Positions 25,001-37,000 of a stretch of 64,000 nt of DNA are shown here, one piece after another (positions within the stretch are counted from its first letter, which is position 1; each line of letters opens with the position of its first letter). Location of the stretch: contig JAYKAV010002920.1 in NCBI GenBank assembly GCA_035582835.1, positions 570,959 through 634,958 of the forward strand, given 5' to 3'. A model generated the notes under the pieces. The model made no database searches, was not told the origin of the DNA, and saw nothing but the letters and a program-made list of their open reading frames with translations. The translations under genes and the position numbers were made by a program. The stretch comes from Phoebastria nigripes (taxonomy: Eukaryota; Chordata; Aves; Procellariiformes; Diomedeidae).

Positions 25001-28000
25001 ATGTCTAATTTTTTTCAAAGTCTAAAACTGAACTCTCAGTCTGTGATATCTGGTGGCAATAAGTAATATATACTCTGTATTTAGAAATAATACTGTTATC
25101 AGTTTCCCCTGTGTGGATGTTTTGGGCTCATTTCTGCTTACATTGGCATGTCTAGTTTTGTCGTTGGCTTCAGTGGAGTCAGTTCAAGCTTTTCATGCTC
25201 TTTATACATTTTTACAGGTCAAAGACTATCACTGCTTTCTTCTAAAACCTAAGAAAAGGGCACTAATGGCTTGCCCCGTGTTCCCAGAAGGTCCACTGCC
25301 CCTGGATTTTAACACTGCCAAAGATTTGGCAGTGTTTGGGCAGATTTTTCCCTCTAATGCTTGATTAGTTAATGAAGTCAGGTTTCTTGTTACAAATACT
25401 ATACTGACTTCTTTTAGACATTCACATTTAGCCACCCAAGGCTATTGCATCGTTACAAGAAATGTCAGAGTCGTGCTGGGAGTGCANTTAAGTGTTCTTT
25501 ATTTTTGTTTACTGCCATTAAAAAATTGTGCTCAAGATGTGCTCAGCCACAGGAAAAAAAACCCTCTCAAAGTATTAATTACAGATTTTATTAAAAGCAT
25601 ACAGAAGACTTGAAGCATAACCAAGCAAATGATCGCTGTTCTCTCACCCTAGGAGAAGGGAGGAGAAGGAATTCCAGTGGCAGGGAGCTTAGTTGCTTTT
25701 TACAAGAAGGGAAACATAGATCTCCTAATTAACAGTGCAGTTAAAGAAGGGTGGGCAGCTTGTTGCCAAACATAACCACNGGGAAAACTGTAACTGCTGT
25801 AATCAAGAGAGTTATTTACCCAGTCAATAAATACAGGCTGAAACAAATGACATAATGGAAAAACACCCTGAATAACTGTGGTCTGAGAATGGGAAGTTAC
25901 CAAGGAATGTGGCCACTGGCAGGTGGTTCCCCTCTCGGTCCTGAGGAGCGTGGGGTGATGCAGGTACTGGACTGAAGGTGTCTTGTGTTGTACGTGTGGT
26001 GGTGGGCACTGAGCTTGGATCTTGTCCCTGTGAAATAAGAGAAAGACCAAAGAGAAGATCATGTTTACAGACTGTGAGGATCTGAAGAAAACCGACAGCC
26101 CAGAAACTCCCCAGCTATTGATCAGAGTCAACTTTCAGGCTACCAGGTGTTGAACTGGGCTGCACCATTTTGGATTTTGTAATGAATCCCAGGAGATTTG
26201 TTTCTTCATCTAACCATGACTGGAGACAAAAAGAGTTTTTCTATTCACTCCAGCATTTACTGGGTCAGGACTTTATTAAAGAGCTAGCGAGCCTTTTTCA
26301 CAACCTTGATAGCATCTTCCAGAGCACCCCAAAAGGAATGAAAATCACTTTGACAAATCTCAGTCCAAAAGTGATTTGGCATGCATCAAAAAGCAAAATG
26401 ATANTAAATATGTCTTGGCTGACATTTACAAGGATACCAGAAAATGCCCCAGTTTTAGAGCTCCCTGGCTTGCCCTGGACCACTCAGTGCTAAGTAACTC
26501 AATGTCAACGCNGAGTCCAGTGCTGTGTGCACTGTAAGGCGTAAGCCATTGATAATGGTCACAGCTAACTGTAGGTTTGGTGTTTTTTTCCCCNTCCATA
26601 TTTAGATTACCCAGAATGTCTGCCATAGCCTCACATGATAGTCCATAGGCTCAGGCCTACATTCTTGATGTCCTGATGTCTTGATAACACATAGATCAGT
26701 GACAAAATGTGGTTAAAATAAAGCAATGGCTGCATATTTGAGGAATACTGAGTACTGTTGATCAGGGCAGCAATTAAAATCTTAGTGCATATAAATGATT
26801 TCTTCCTTAGTTTCAGAAATACTAATGTATTGAATCTTACAGCTGTACTGAGCCAGCTCCAGGTAATACATGGTCAGATTTTCTCAGACTCTTTGGTACT
26901 CCTTCTTCAGATGAAGAGGGCTCTGGTAAGGAGGAAGCGGTTGTGAGTCAGACTACCAGGCTCAATAAGGATTTTCAGGACTTGGACTGACATATCATAG
27001 CTTTCGGCTCTGAAACTGCCTTTTTGATTAGCTTTGATACAATCTTCTCAACCTCTGCTAACAAGAAAGCCAGCCAATATTTTTTGTGTGATTGCAGCCA
27101 AAAATAATAAGTAGCATAAAGGTGCATGTGCAATTGAAATGTTTTCCAGCTTTTGGACATCTAAGTACCTGTGCCCACACTGAAGTCAGCTACTTTGTTA
27201 TTCAGACTGTCATTTCTACACAGCTNTTTGTGGACACAAAGGATCAGTTTCCAAGCAGATTCCCCATCGGGCAAGACACTTCTGATATACTTGCGCACAC
27301 CCACCAGGTGTAAGTCTTTGTGCTGATAGATCCTCATTCCTCTCTTGTTTTTACAGGTTTGGCAACTACCTAAGTTACACCAATGCAAATAAGTAGAGGA
27401 TGACACCTAGAAGATCTGACTGACCTCATTTTCTCATCTGCACAAGTGTGAAGTGAAAGTAACCTACGGAAACAACTAGATTTATAGTTGAGAAAAAAGC
27501 ATTGAACATAAATGAAAGATCTGACCCAGATGGAAAATCTGCCTTTAAGGTCTTCAGTAAATTCTTCAGGTTTTTCACTTTCCTAGAAAACAACTGGAGG
27601 GCAAGTTTCCCAGGTAGCCAGGGAAGTGACAGAGCAATTAAAGTGTCTCACTATGGTCCCTGTGCCAGGAATTCAAACATTGCATAGTGCTTGCCATAAA
27701 GGCTGTCCCCTGGAGGCCTGGCTGCTAATGGGCATCTGGTCCACAGTAGCCAGACTGGGCAGTAGCCTTATCATACGCCTTTGGCTACTGACTCTTAACA
27801 TGCCTCAGCTGCACATGCTGAACGCATTCCTGCAGCTTGGGAGAAGATGTGGAGATCAGAGGGACTTGGGGGAAACATGGGATTTGCATAAAACCGTAGG
27901 AATGGCTAGCAGGAGACAGTTCGAGCNGAGTTGGGTGTTCTGTTACTGTTATTTAAGCTTTCTGTAAAGCAAACACTGGGTAAGAGATTACTTTAACCTC

Positions 28001-29876
28001 ATACAATGCACATAGCCTTTAATTGGAGCATAGTGGCAATGGCACCTGCTCACAGCACCCATCAGTCTCATCTGTAAGTACTCCATCATTTCAGAACAGT
28101 TACAGTTGTCTCCTAAAAGTATATTATTTTGTTGAGTGATGAATGGCATTGTGAAATATTACCTATAATCAGCACTCTTTATTGCAAAGCTCATTAAATT
28201 CCTGACAAATCTACTGTTGACAGCACTTTAATTTTGTTTTATTGCCTCATTTTATCTCACCAATTTCTGTCTCTGGTTTATGGTTAATAATGAAAGACAG
28301 CAGAACTACACTTTGCTTGAGAATCAGAAAAATAAGTATTCATCTTTTAAAAAAGTCCCTGATTTAGGCCATAGGAACAGCGGGTACTAGACAATGCACG
28401 CATTGAGAAGGTAATTAAAGTTTAATAAAACTGTCAANTGAAATAAACCAATCTCCTTGCAAAACATTCTGTTTGCCAGGTGCTTGGATTTTAGCTGTTA
28501 AAAAATTCTCTTTCAACAGCCTGTTTAAATGTGCAGCAGACTAATGTTGTGACTGCCAAGTCACAATTCGNTTTTTTGCATGATCTGTTGAGACTTGGTA
28601 ACAAAAAAGACTGCTAAAATGACACATTCAGAAGCCACTACAGTAAGTGCTATATAGAACAAATGCACTATTATTTAATGAATTGTTACAAAGCTATTCC
28701 TATCTTTTACTGTCCAAGTTAGGCTTTGGAGCCAGGTCTTTCACCACTGCCTTCACAGAAGAGGGTCTGATTCTCCAGCCATGTAGTCATCTGCAGCTGT
28801 CCAAACTGTATATCACTACCAGTGTGATTTAACAGAGCTTCCCAGCATTTTTTCCATATGCATGCAATTATACAAAATCCAAGGCAGTGAGAAATCAAAC
28901 ACACAGATACACATATAAAATCTATAGTTCCTATAACCCTTGAAACAACCTTTCATCTAAGTTCAGCACAGAACTCTATTAAACTGTAAAAATCGCTTGT
29001 TACTAGTGGATTACTAATTATTAATTGATTTGCTATGCAATACCTCAGGTAACATTTTAAGAATGTTTTTTACAAGTTGTATTCTCTGTAGAGCTATAGG
29101 TGAGTTAATACACAGTGATTCATAAATGACGTATTCCTGTGATTCTGCCCGACGTGTCAGCGTGGGTGCCGTATGTCAAACCTTTCCTCCGCATTCTCCA
29201 GCAGCCTCTCTGAAAAAAACAGGTCAAACAACAAACTGAGTTTCTTGAAGGCTGGCATGTTCCCAAGGGCTTCACGGTCACTTTAATGAGAACATCACCT
29301 CGCCTTTCGCAAGGTTTTGCAGTGAAGAGCACTTCGGCTCCCTGAGTCAGAGGCAACCCTGACTGACGGGAGAGAGAGACCTCAAATAATGAGGAAACCA
29401 TTACCCCCCAGCGCTGCCCTGAGTTAAAAAGGCAGCCTGGCTCTCAGAAAGACAAGCTTTTTTGGGGCCACTTTGGAAACACTAAGTGGCCTTGAGAGGG
29501 GAGAAGCATCCCACTGAACAATTCTGTCTGTTCAGCTCCCAGCAGAGCAAGCTCCTGCTTCTCCCTGATATCAGAGGCAGCCAGAAATACCGGCCCAGCC
29601 AGGTGCTCGCTGCATAGGAAATTAAAAGAAGGGCTTAAAGCTAATTCTACAATGGCTTGTGTATCGCAGTGCTATCTGTGATATCCCGTCTTCTTCCCTC
29701 ATTCTTCCCAATGATTGTTATTCCTCACACTTGCAACTTATTTTAAATTGTATTGCAAGGCTCTTGGGGGGAGGCTGAATGTCTCTGTGTCTCTGTATTA
29801 GCTCAGCTCTGTGTGTGAATTTTGTATTCCAGGTGCAGGTACTGCTAGGGCCAGTACAGCAATACACACATTTTTT

Positions 29877-29897
29877 AATATATATATATATATATAT
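29877..29897. repeat. TA dinucleotide microsatellite
   Basis: About ten TA units between T- and A-rich flanks. Confidence 0.85.
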
Positions 29898-30516
29898 AAA
29901 AATTTATATGCACACACATTTAAAAGAGCTCTCTTAATAGGACAGCATTAACTTCCCCTGCAAAATTCTTGTTCAAAATTCTTGTTCAAAACAAAGATAG
30001 CAAAAATATGCAAAATTAAAAGGTCACACGCATGTCAGCAAAGCTTGCATTTTTAATTTTTCCATACTTTCCCTGTGCTTGTGACAAGATGTGCAAATTT
30101 ATACAAAGCTTTAATTAGTACGGGGTGGTGAGAACTGGAAAGCTTTATGAAAACACCCATTTACAATTTTTTCTGGAGGCTCCTAAAGATAATGAGATAA
30201 ACCTAATATTTTTTCTTCCCCTCCNCTTGGCTTTTCAATAATACTGCCAGCATATACTGTATCACATACAGCATTATCTATAGAAAACCACTGCAAAGTA
30301 AGATCATAAGAAAAACAAGATATGCTATATTTAAGAAAAAATAATTATGCTTTTTTATGCTTTTGACAATGGTTTTGAACAGAGTGTATTCTGAAATGAC
30401 GTGGAAAAGAGTGTGCACAGACTCTGAGTAAGGAAAATGCATGACTTTTTCAGGAAACGAAAATCACCCTTCATAGTAAGGTCCATATGAACCGATATGT
30501 CTGGCATTCAGCTGAA

Positions 30517-30522
30517 TTTATT
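30517..30522 (-). terminator. AATAAA following the candidate microprotein frame
   Basis: Canonical polyadenylation hexamer on the minus strand, 12-17 nt after the TGA of the 72-codon frame. Confidence 0.4.
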
Positions 30523-30533
30523 GCCAAAGAGTC

Positions 30534-30752
30534 TCACTGAGGGGGAGCCCTGCCACCTGGAGGGGGGCTGTCAGTGAGCTCCATTCCCCTGCTCTCACGG
30601 TAATAAAACCCCAAGGTTTGAAACTGCTGCCTGGTAGTACAGACCAGGATTGTGCCAATATCCTTTCTTCTCTTGTGCCTTAACCAAAAAAAAAAAACAA
30701 CTCCAAGAAGAAGGGATACTGAGATAAAATAAGTATTTTCAGGGTATTGCAT
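30534..30752 (-). CDS. Candidate 72-residue single-pass membrane microprotein
   Basis: I do not recognise this protein. The frame starts at ATG (MQYPENTYFISVSLLLGVV), has one hydrophobic segment (about residues 8-24) followed by a basic RHKRRK stop-transfer motif (25-30), then a polar tail ending PPPGGRAPPQ and TGA. Topology would be N-out with a cytosolic tail. Nine bases before the ATG is a strong acceptor, TTTTCTTTGTTACAG, with an in-frame TAA between. An AATAAA signal lies 12 nt after the stop, so the unit looks like a complete terminal exon. Against it: weak start context (T at -3), a 12-T run coding the Phe stretch, and no known homologue from memory. It could be chance. Confidence 0.35.
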   Translation of the reverse strand: MQYPENTYFISVSLLLGVVFFFWLRHKRRKDIGTILVCTTRQQFQTLGFYYRESRGMELTDSPPPGGRAPPQ

Positions 30753-30769
30753 TTATTTATTCTGTAACA

Positions 30770-33380
30770 AAGAAAATGTTTTGTCTGAGGACTCTTTTTA
30801 GGACCATTGAAAAGCATGGGAAATGACAGCCTAGATTCACAAAATCATTAGTGCTGGTGGTAACAATGCTCAGGTAATAAGTGCCCCAAGCTAAGATGGG
30901 GAGACTTCATGTCAGATGTCTCCTTGACTAAGAGGATGTGAACCCTGACCCTTTCTGTGCTCTAATCACCATATACGCTGCTCCCAGCCACCTCAGCTCC
31001 AGAGCAGTGGTAAGGGCAGACCTTTATAAGAATGTCTTCAAGTACAAAAATTTAAGTATAAATAGACTATGACATCAACTAATGTAGTCATTTCATTTTT
31101 GAGTAGAGGGAAAAATACCTTTCTTGAGAAGGAACTTCAGTCTAATGATCTGGACCACCAAGGGCTCTATACTTTGATTTCTGTATGTTGAACATCTCTT
31201 TGTGCAAAATACAAATTTAGCAAAAGTTGAGATTTTTGTGCTCAGCGTGCTGTCTAGAACAAGAGTGGTCACCCTTTAACCCCTGACCTGCATTGTCTCA
31301 CGGGCCAAGAACAGTCCTCAGGCAGGAGATGGGTCCCCCCGTGGGGCAGAGAGTGCTGAGGGGGTTATTTGAATTCTCCATGGTGGGAAAAAGCAAACCA
31401 GCATGTGCTGCTAAGGCTGCCATCACCACCTTGCCCAGTGTAACCTCATCCTGCAAAAATGAAGTGCTGGGACCCTGGGAGAGCTGCTGCCTGCNAACTG
31501 CTCCCAAAGCTTACGGGAGATTCTGATATGCAGCTTGCAAGATCAGGATCTTTTGGCTACCCATGATCTTGAACGATGTGTCACTCCTTGCCTTCCCTTC
31601 CCACTGAGAGATAGATGTTCNGTATAGAAATGTATATGAATCGTTGCGGACAGTAATTTTCTCCTACAAATCTTTTGCTGCTGGCTTGCCAGGAGGATGA
31701 AGCAAAGCATCCTGGCATCACATTCACTCCCTACATTGGCCCAACGCACCCCCTCAATCCACAGCCTCATGCACACGGCATTCTCTCAGACCGACTTGTT
31801 GCTTTGAAGGAAGATGGAGGATGCCATCTCTCCCTCTCATGCTTTTATCACTGTTGGAACAAAGGGTTTTATTCTTGTTATCTCCCTCTGGTGAGCAATA
31901 AAAGATAAACCACAGGATTTATAGAGTCAAAGAAAAGCTGAGAGATGTAGCTGAAGAAGAAAAACAAACAGCTGGCTGCTGCTGGGCACTGCAGGTAGAC
32001 AAAGCTGGTGGGGTGCCCCACGGCACATCCCTCTGTGCCTAATGACTTCAGGTAAGGTGAGAGGAAAAGTAGTAAAAAGATTACAAGGATGTTTCTATCC
32101 AGTGCCCTTTGGTGTTTGTTTTAGCATTCACCAGGCACGTTCTGTGGTGCAGAGATCTATATCTAGATTTTTTTTTTTTTAATCTATAGCTAGATTTTAA
32201 AAAATCTATAGCTAGATTTTAAAAAAAGGTTTTTGCTCAGTCTATTTCCAAGAAATTGTTAATGCACCTGAAGCTCTGTATAGATTTTAGCCCTACTGCT
32301 TTAAGATCCAAAATACCTGGTCTTCTAACCTGTAATGTCTTTTACTAAGAGACTGCAACATCTTTTTAATTCCAATAGTGTAGTACAACAGTGGCCGCCA
32401 CACATTTCTTCAGTTACACAGCTAGTTGTAGCACTGCTGATATTAGCTACCACGAGAGCTTCAAGCTGATGTGCAGTCATGCTAATTAGGACTAGTGTAC
32501 ACATCAACTTGTAGAAACTCATACCAAAANCAAATACACGGGAGGCCACTCCTCCACTGGTAAGAGCTTCTCTAAGAAGTCTTTCATAAAAGATTGTTTA
32601 TCAAGAGCCGCCTTCTCTATGCATCTACTGACATTTGTTTGTTGAACAACATAGAATATTTATATGCAGCTTCCAGCTGCTACTAGTCTCAGAAGTGAAG
32701 AGTGGATGAGTAATGCATATTGTTTCCTTACTGGTTGTCTCCAAATCATAAACCGAGTGTTTGACCAGCTTTAATTAGAAAATGGTAAAGTGATAGGATT
32801 TGGTTTCATTTCCAAGAACACAGGACGCTATTTCTTGGAATGAACTTAATTTATTAACACTTGAATTTTTTGTAAAGGTGATGTACATCAGCAGTACTAA
32901 GGTATTACTAATGGTTTTCTGGCTTAGAATTTGCTTGAAGGACAGACAAGCAAATTCAAGGTGATTGCTATGTGCAATTTAAGCTGTAATGCAGTCTCCT
33001 AATAAGAGTTTATANCCACTCAGTGCAATGATGACTGCAGAGAAAAATAATACTGACATATCTNGAAAACTAAAGCAATAGAAAAAGATGGTATCATCAC
33101 GTTATTCATTATTATTACACCTTTTTCCAAAGAAACCAAACTAGGAAAAACAAGATGGAGATAAGCAGGGTTTCAAAATCATTTTTGGCAATGATAATAA
33201 CATATTTACATAGGACATTTCATTCAGAAGAGCTTTTCACCCAGAGATTTTAATTAATTGCATACACCAGACAAAGGAATCACAGAAACTCAGCCATTTC
33301 TGAGGAAGAGCCCACAGCGATTCTACAGCAAAGATAAAGGATGAGTTGTGAAAGTCAGCTTTTCCAGCTGATACACAGGA
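30770..33380. other. Intergenic DNA (intron of the candidate microprotein gene, if real)
   Basis: AT-rich DNA without a convincing coding exon. It contains a 22-bp tandem repeat (32155-32225). Confidence 0.4.
32155..32225. repeat. Three-copy 22-bp tandem repeat
   Basis: The unit ATCTATAGCTAGATTTTA recurs at 32182 and 32204, with a related first copy containing a T run. The core is a near-palindrome. Confidence 0.85.
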
Positions 33381-33385
33381 CTTAC

Positions 33386-34060
33386 TGCTCGCACTGACTC
33401 AAAACTGCAGGGTCAGTGTAGGCAGCTGCCTCCCGGCGCAGTGGGACGTACCATCGGACGAGGCTGGGAAATGCAAGGACTTTGTGTGTGGCTCTTGGCA
33501 CGGGTGAAGTGAGATGGAGTTTGTTAGTTTTCAAGCAACTGCTGCTGGAGGAGCTCCCACAGCACGCAACCTGCCCCCAGATCCCAGAGGCACAGCCCCA
33601 TGTAACCTCACACACCAAGCTGGGCTGGACTGTCCCCGTCCCCAGCTGCCTGGCTGGGGCTCCCCCCCCACCCCTCGTGCCACCCAGNGCTCTCACACCT
33701 GCCAGCACCACTGCTAACACCCCAGCTGCTCTCAGCACAGCCAGCACTCCACATCACCAGGGCATCATCGCTGCAGATGTACAACAGTTGCAACAGACGT
33801 ACCTCCTTCCTGCAGGTTTCCAAATTAATTGGTCCTTACTGTCGCTCATGCAAGAAATGCAGAGACTTCGACAAAGACAGAGCAGTACTGGAGTGCCTGC
33901 CCAAACCTCTCCACCGCTCCTGGGCTTTCACCAAGCCCAGCTCTTGGCTCCCACAGCAGCTGTGCCCAGGGGAGCCAGGCAGAAGTGAAGCCAGTACCCA
34001 GGCATCAGCTCCTCGTGGACTGGCCACCTCTGTTACAGCTGTGGGCAGCCAGCAAACCTA
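33386..34060. other. GC-rich island in intergenic DNA, possible exon or promoter
   Basis: About 670 bp, clearly richer in G+C than its surroundings and open in several frames on both strands. On the minus strand a GTAAGT donor (33380-33385) closes it. On the plus strand a CCTCCTTCCTGCAG acceptor ends near 33815. The minus frame beginning VLAVLRAAGVLAVVLAG looks like a signal peptide but has no ATG. It may be a first exon, a lncRNA exon or an old GC-rich repeat. Confidence 0.3.
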
Positions 34061-37000
34061 GAGACATTTCATTCCTCCCAAATTCTTGACCATGAGGACA
34101 TTCTTGTCTGGTAGTTTTAGAAATGTTGATGGTTTGAAAGAGCAGCAAAAGATGTGCTTTAAAAGGCTACAGCCCCAGATCAACATAGCTGCTAACATAT
34201 ATACACAAAAATCAACAGAGCCAAATTAATGATTCCTTGGGGAATATTTATTCGACAGGGATAGGATAGATAAGGGATCTGACAGGCCAGAACCTCCCTG
34301 GAAATTGAAAAAATTGATGTTTTTATTTGATACTGTGCATGCTGGTGCACTTCTTTNCAACTACTTTGCGGTTACGGTGCGTTGGAGGCATGAGTCTGTG
34401 TCAGTTCCAGCCCTAAAGGAATGAGAAAGGAGCATCAGCACATCTGCAAAAAACAGCATGCGAGACGTGGATTCAGCTTCTGCAGCTAGGGATATCCTCA
34501 CCCCTTCAGGTTTCTGAAAAATTGGGAAGCCTCACTCTTTTCTCCTTGGGCCCCCACACAAGACCCTTCATGTGCAGAGGACAGCTTTCCAGGAGTCAGT
34601 GTGAGAATACAGCCTGGTGGCTCTGCACACCTTCTTCTATCTATCTGGAGATTGAAATCACTTCGGTTTTCAAGTGCTTCACAGCAAACTTGGGTATTGT
34701 ACCNGTCTCACAGTAAGACGCTTCCTGGGTTGTATAGAAATCAAATGACAAAATATGAATAAGGCCATGTACATATGTCCTTTCCTGCTTCCAGCTGAAG
34801 ANCTCCTGGCCCTCACCAACTCCAGCCACTGTTGGTGCTCCTCAGAAAGAGGTTATTGCACAAGGTGGGTAATTTGCACTGGCCAGCAGCTGGTAGGACT
34901 AAGCACTGCACTATGCTTTGCACTTCAAGAACANACGTGGCAACAGCCTTTATAACAGTAAGCACCTATAGCAGTGGGAAAGTGGTGGGATTATCTCACT
35001 GATTCTGAGGATCGTATTCAATAATTTTACTAACAAATATTTTATTCATAAGGCCCTATGACATTTACACTGTGTTTTCTAAGTAAGTGTTTGTTTCAAG
35101 AATGTGTCCACAAAGTAAAACTATCAATTATGACTATCTTATTACTGTTAAGGCTTAAACAGTATATTATAATAAGATAATTAGCTAGTTTTTTCTGCAG
35201 TTAATGACAGAATTAGTCCCAGGAACTTCTGAATCATCTTTGGTTTGATGTGGGTATTTCCAGCATAATTGCCCAATCTGATTTAATTATACAACCTGGT
35301 TGCCTGAGGTACTCTAGATTGACCAAGATTGACAATGAACACTCGTTGACCCATTGATCTTAATAACATAAACCTTCCCGTTACCCCATCAAGTTTGGAA
35401 AGTTTTCCTGCTTTACAGCTGGAAAGAGTACCTAAGNACTAGGCTGGAGTAGGCTCTTCTCCCCTCCAGAGCCCTTACATTAGCACAGAATTGCTGTTGC
35501 CTTGCCCAGGTAGTGCAACGTCCTGGCTATCACTGAACTGTTAGTAAAACATTTCAGTTTTCATATCTATATTGTACTGCTTCAGTCATACATTGTCTTA
35601 CATTTCCTCCTCATCTGTGATATCAGCCTGCTAGCTTGTTCATGTTAGCTTCTTCTCTTTGTCCATCAGTCTCTCAAAGTTTGGTTCATGACTCTTTATG
35701 TTAGTGTCACAGTTTAGTTATACCTTAATACACTGCTATTTGAGTGTATTTAATATAGAATAACTTCTAGGATCATTCACAGGCCTTGACATCAGGTGCT
35801 ATTATACAGGGTAGGGTAGTCCGTGCTGGCTGACAAGTGAGCAGAATTACTTTCACTAAGGTTACAAGAGGCAAGAATGGTTTTAGGAGGTAGCATTCCC
35901 TGCATGTATTTAGGGAAATACAGTATCTGCCATACTTGTTGCTTTACATGAGCTTTTTTCTTTTTTTTTTTTTAATTTATTTTTAAGCTCTTTCCAGATC
36001 TTTTAGGCTATAATCTTTCCCAGAAGGGAACATTAAAGATAGGGCAATAGTTGACAACACCGGAGAATGCTGCTTTTACCNTAAGTGCAGAAGCTGAGGC
36101 AGAAAGGTCTAATACAACAAAATGAGGGTGCTATGTTTCAGAGGTGATATAAGCCCTCTTTAAGTATTTCAAACTAGACCAGACAAAGAACTAGAAGCTN
36201 TCTCACCTCTGATGTATATCATCCTGTTAATACAGAATTCAGTTCAATAGGGATTAACTCAAATTTACGTTGAATTTGGCACCTTAATTTCAGTCCAAAA
36301 GCATTTTTATACACTTACTGTTTTCATGCCTACCAGGTAAAAATGTCTACAGGAACTACTTCTTTTTTAAAGGCTTCAAACAAAACAAGAAAACTGTTTA
36401 ACCCACTTAACTACCCATCCTTGAAGCCAGAAGAACAACATTCTGCTCTTGAATACCTGTATTTTTACTCAGGTAGCTTTTGAAAATACTTATAAAATTT
36501 ACGCAGTAGACAAGAACAGTGGAACAGGTTCTGCTTGAGTAAATATGTATTGAATATTTATTGAATTTAAAGCATTTTACAAGTAAAAACAAGTCGGAGA
36601 GAATTAATATTGTCAAAAATGTGTTCTCTTTAAATTAAAACAAAGTAATCATTTGACCAGTCCAAGATGGAACATGGCATATTGTGAGAAAAGCTAATTT
36701 AGCTTTCACCATTAGAGTTGATACTGTGTGGAGGTGTTATTTTCCTGGACAATGCAACCACCATCCTCCAAATGCATGTGCTTCCTTATGCCCAGAAGTG
36801 TACCATTCTCACGGCACCTTAGTTTTGCAGAGCCGCCGTTCTCAGCAAAGAATGGTGATCCCTGCCTTATTGCTTACTGTTAGCTTACGCTAACAAAAGA
36901 AATGAACTACTAACTACTACACACCCAAGAAATAGCTTAGAGGGTATATTTTAGATCCTTAGGGTGCTGGTGGTGCCCCATTTTCTCTGGCAGCAAGGCT

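Larger units (their letters stand above)
24140..30500. other. Intergenic DNA, no recognised gene
   Basis: AT-rich with short frames only. It includes a 32-bp tandem duplication (24937-25000), a TA microsatellite near 29.88 kb, and a stretch at 29.12-29.60 kb that is less AT-rich and keeps several CpGs. An ATG-initiated 93-codon minus-strand frame (29401-29120) lies in that stretch, but I recognise no family in it. Confidence 0.5.

Noticed and set aside
33382..33747. Minus-strand frame starting with a signal-peptide-like segment
   Set aside because: The first codon is GTG, with an in-frame TGA just upstream and no ATG. It does not join in frame to the 30.5-kb exon.
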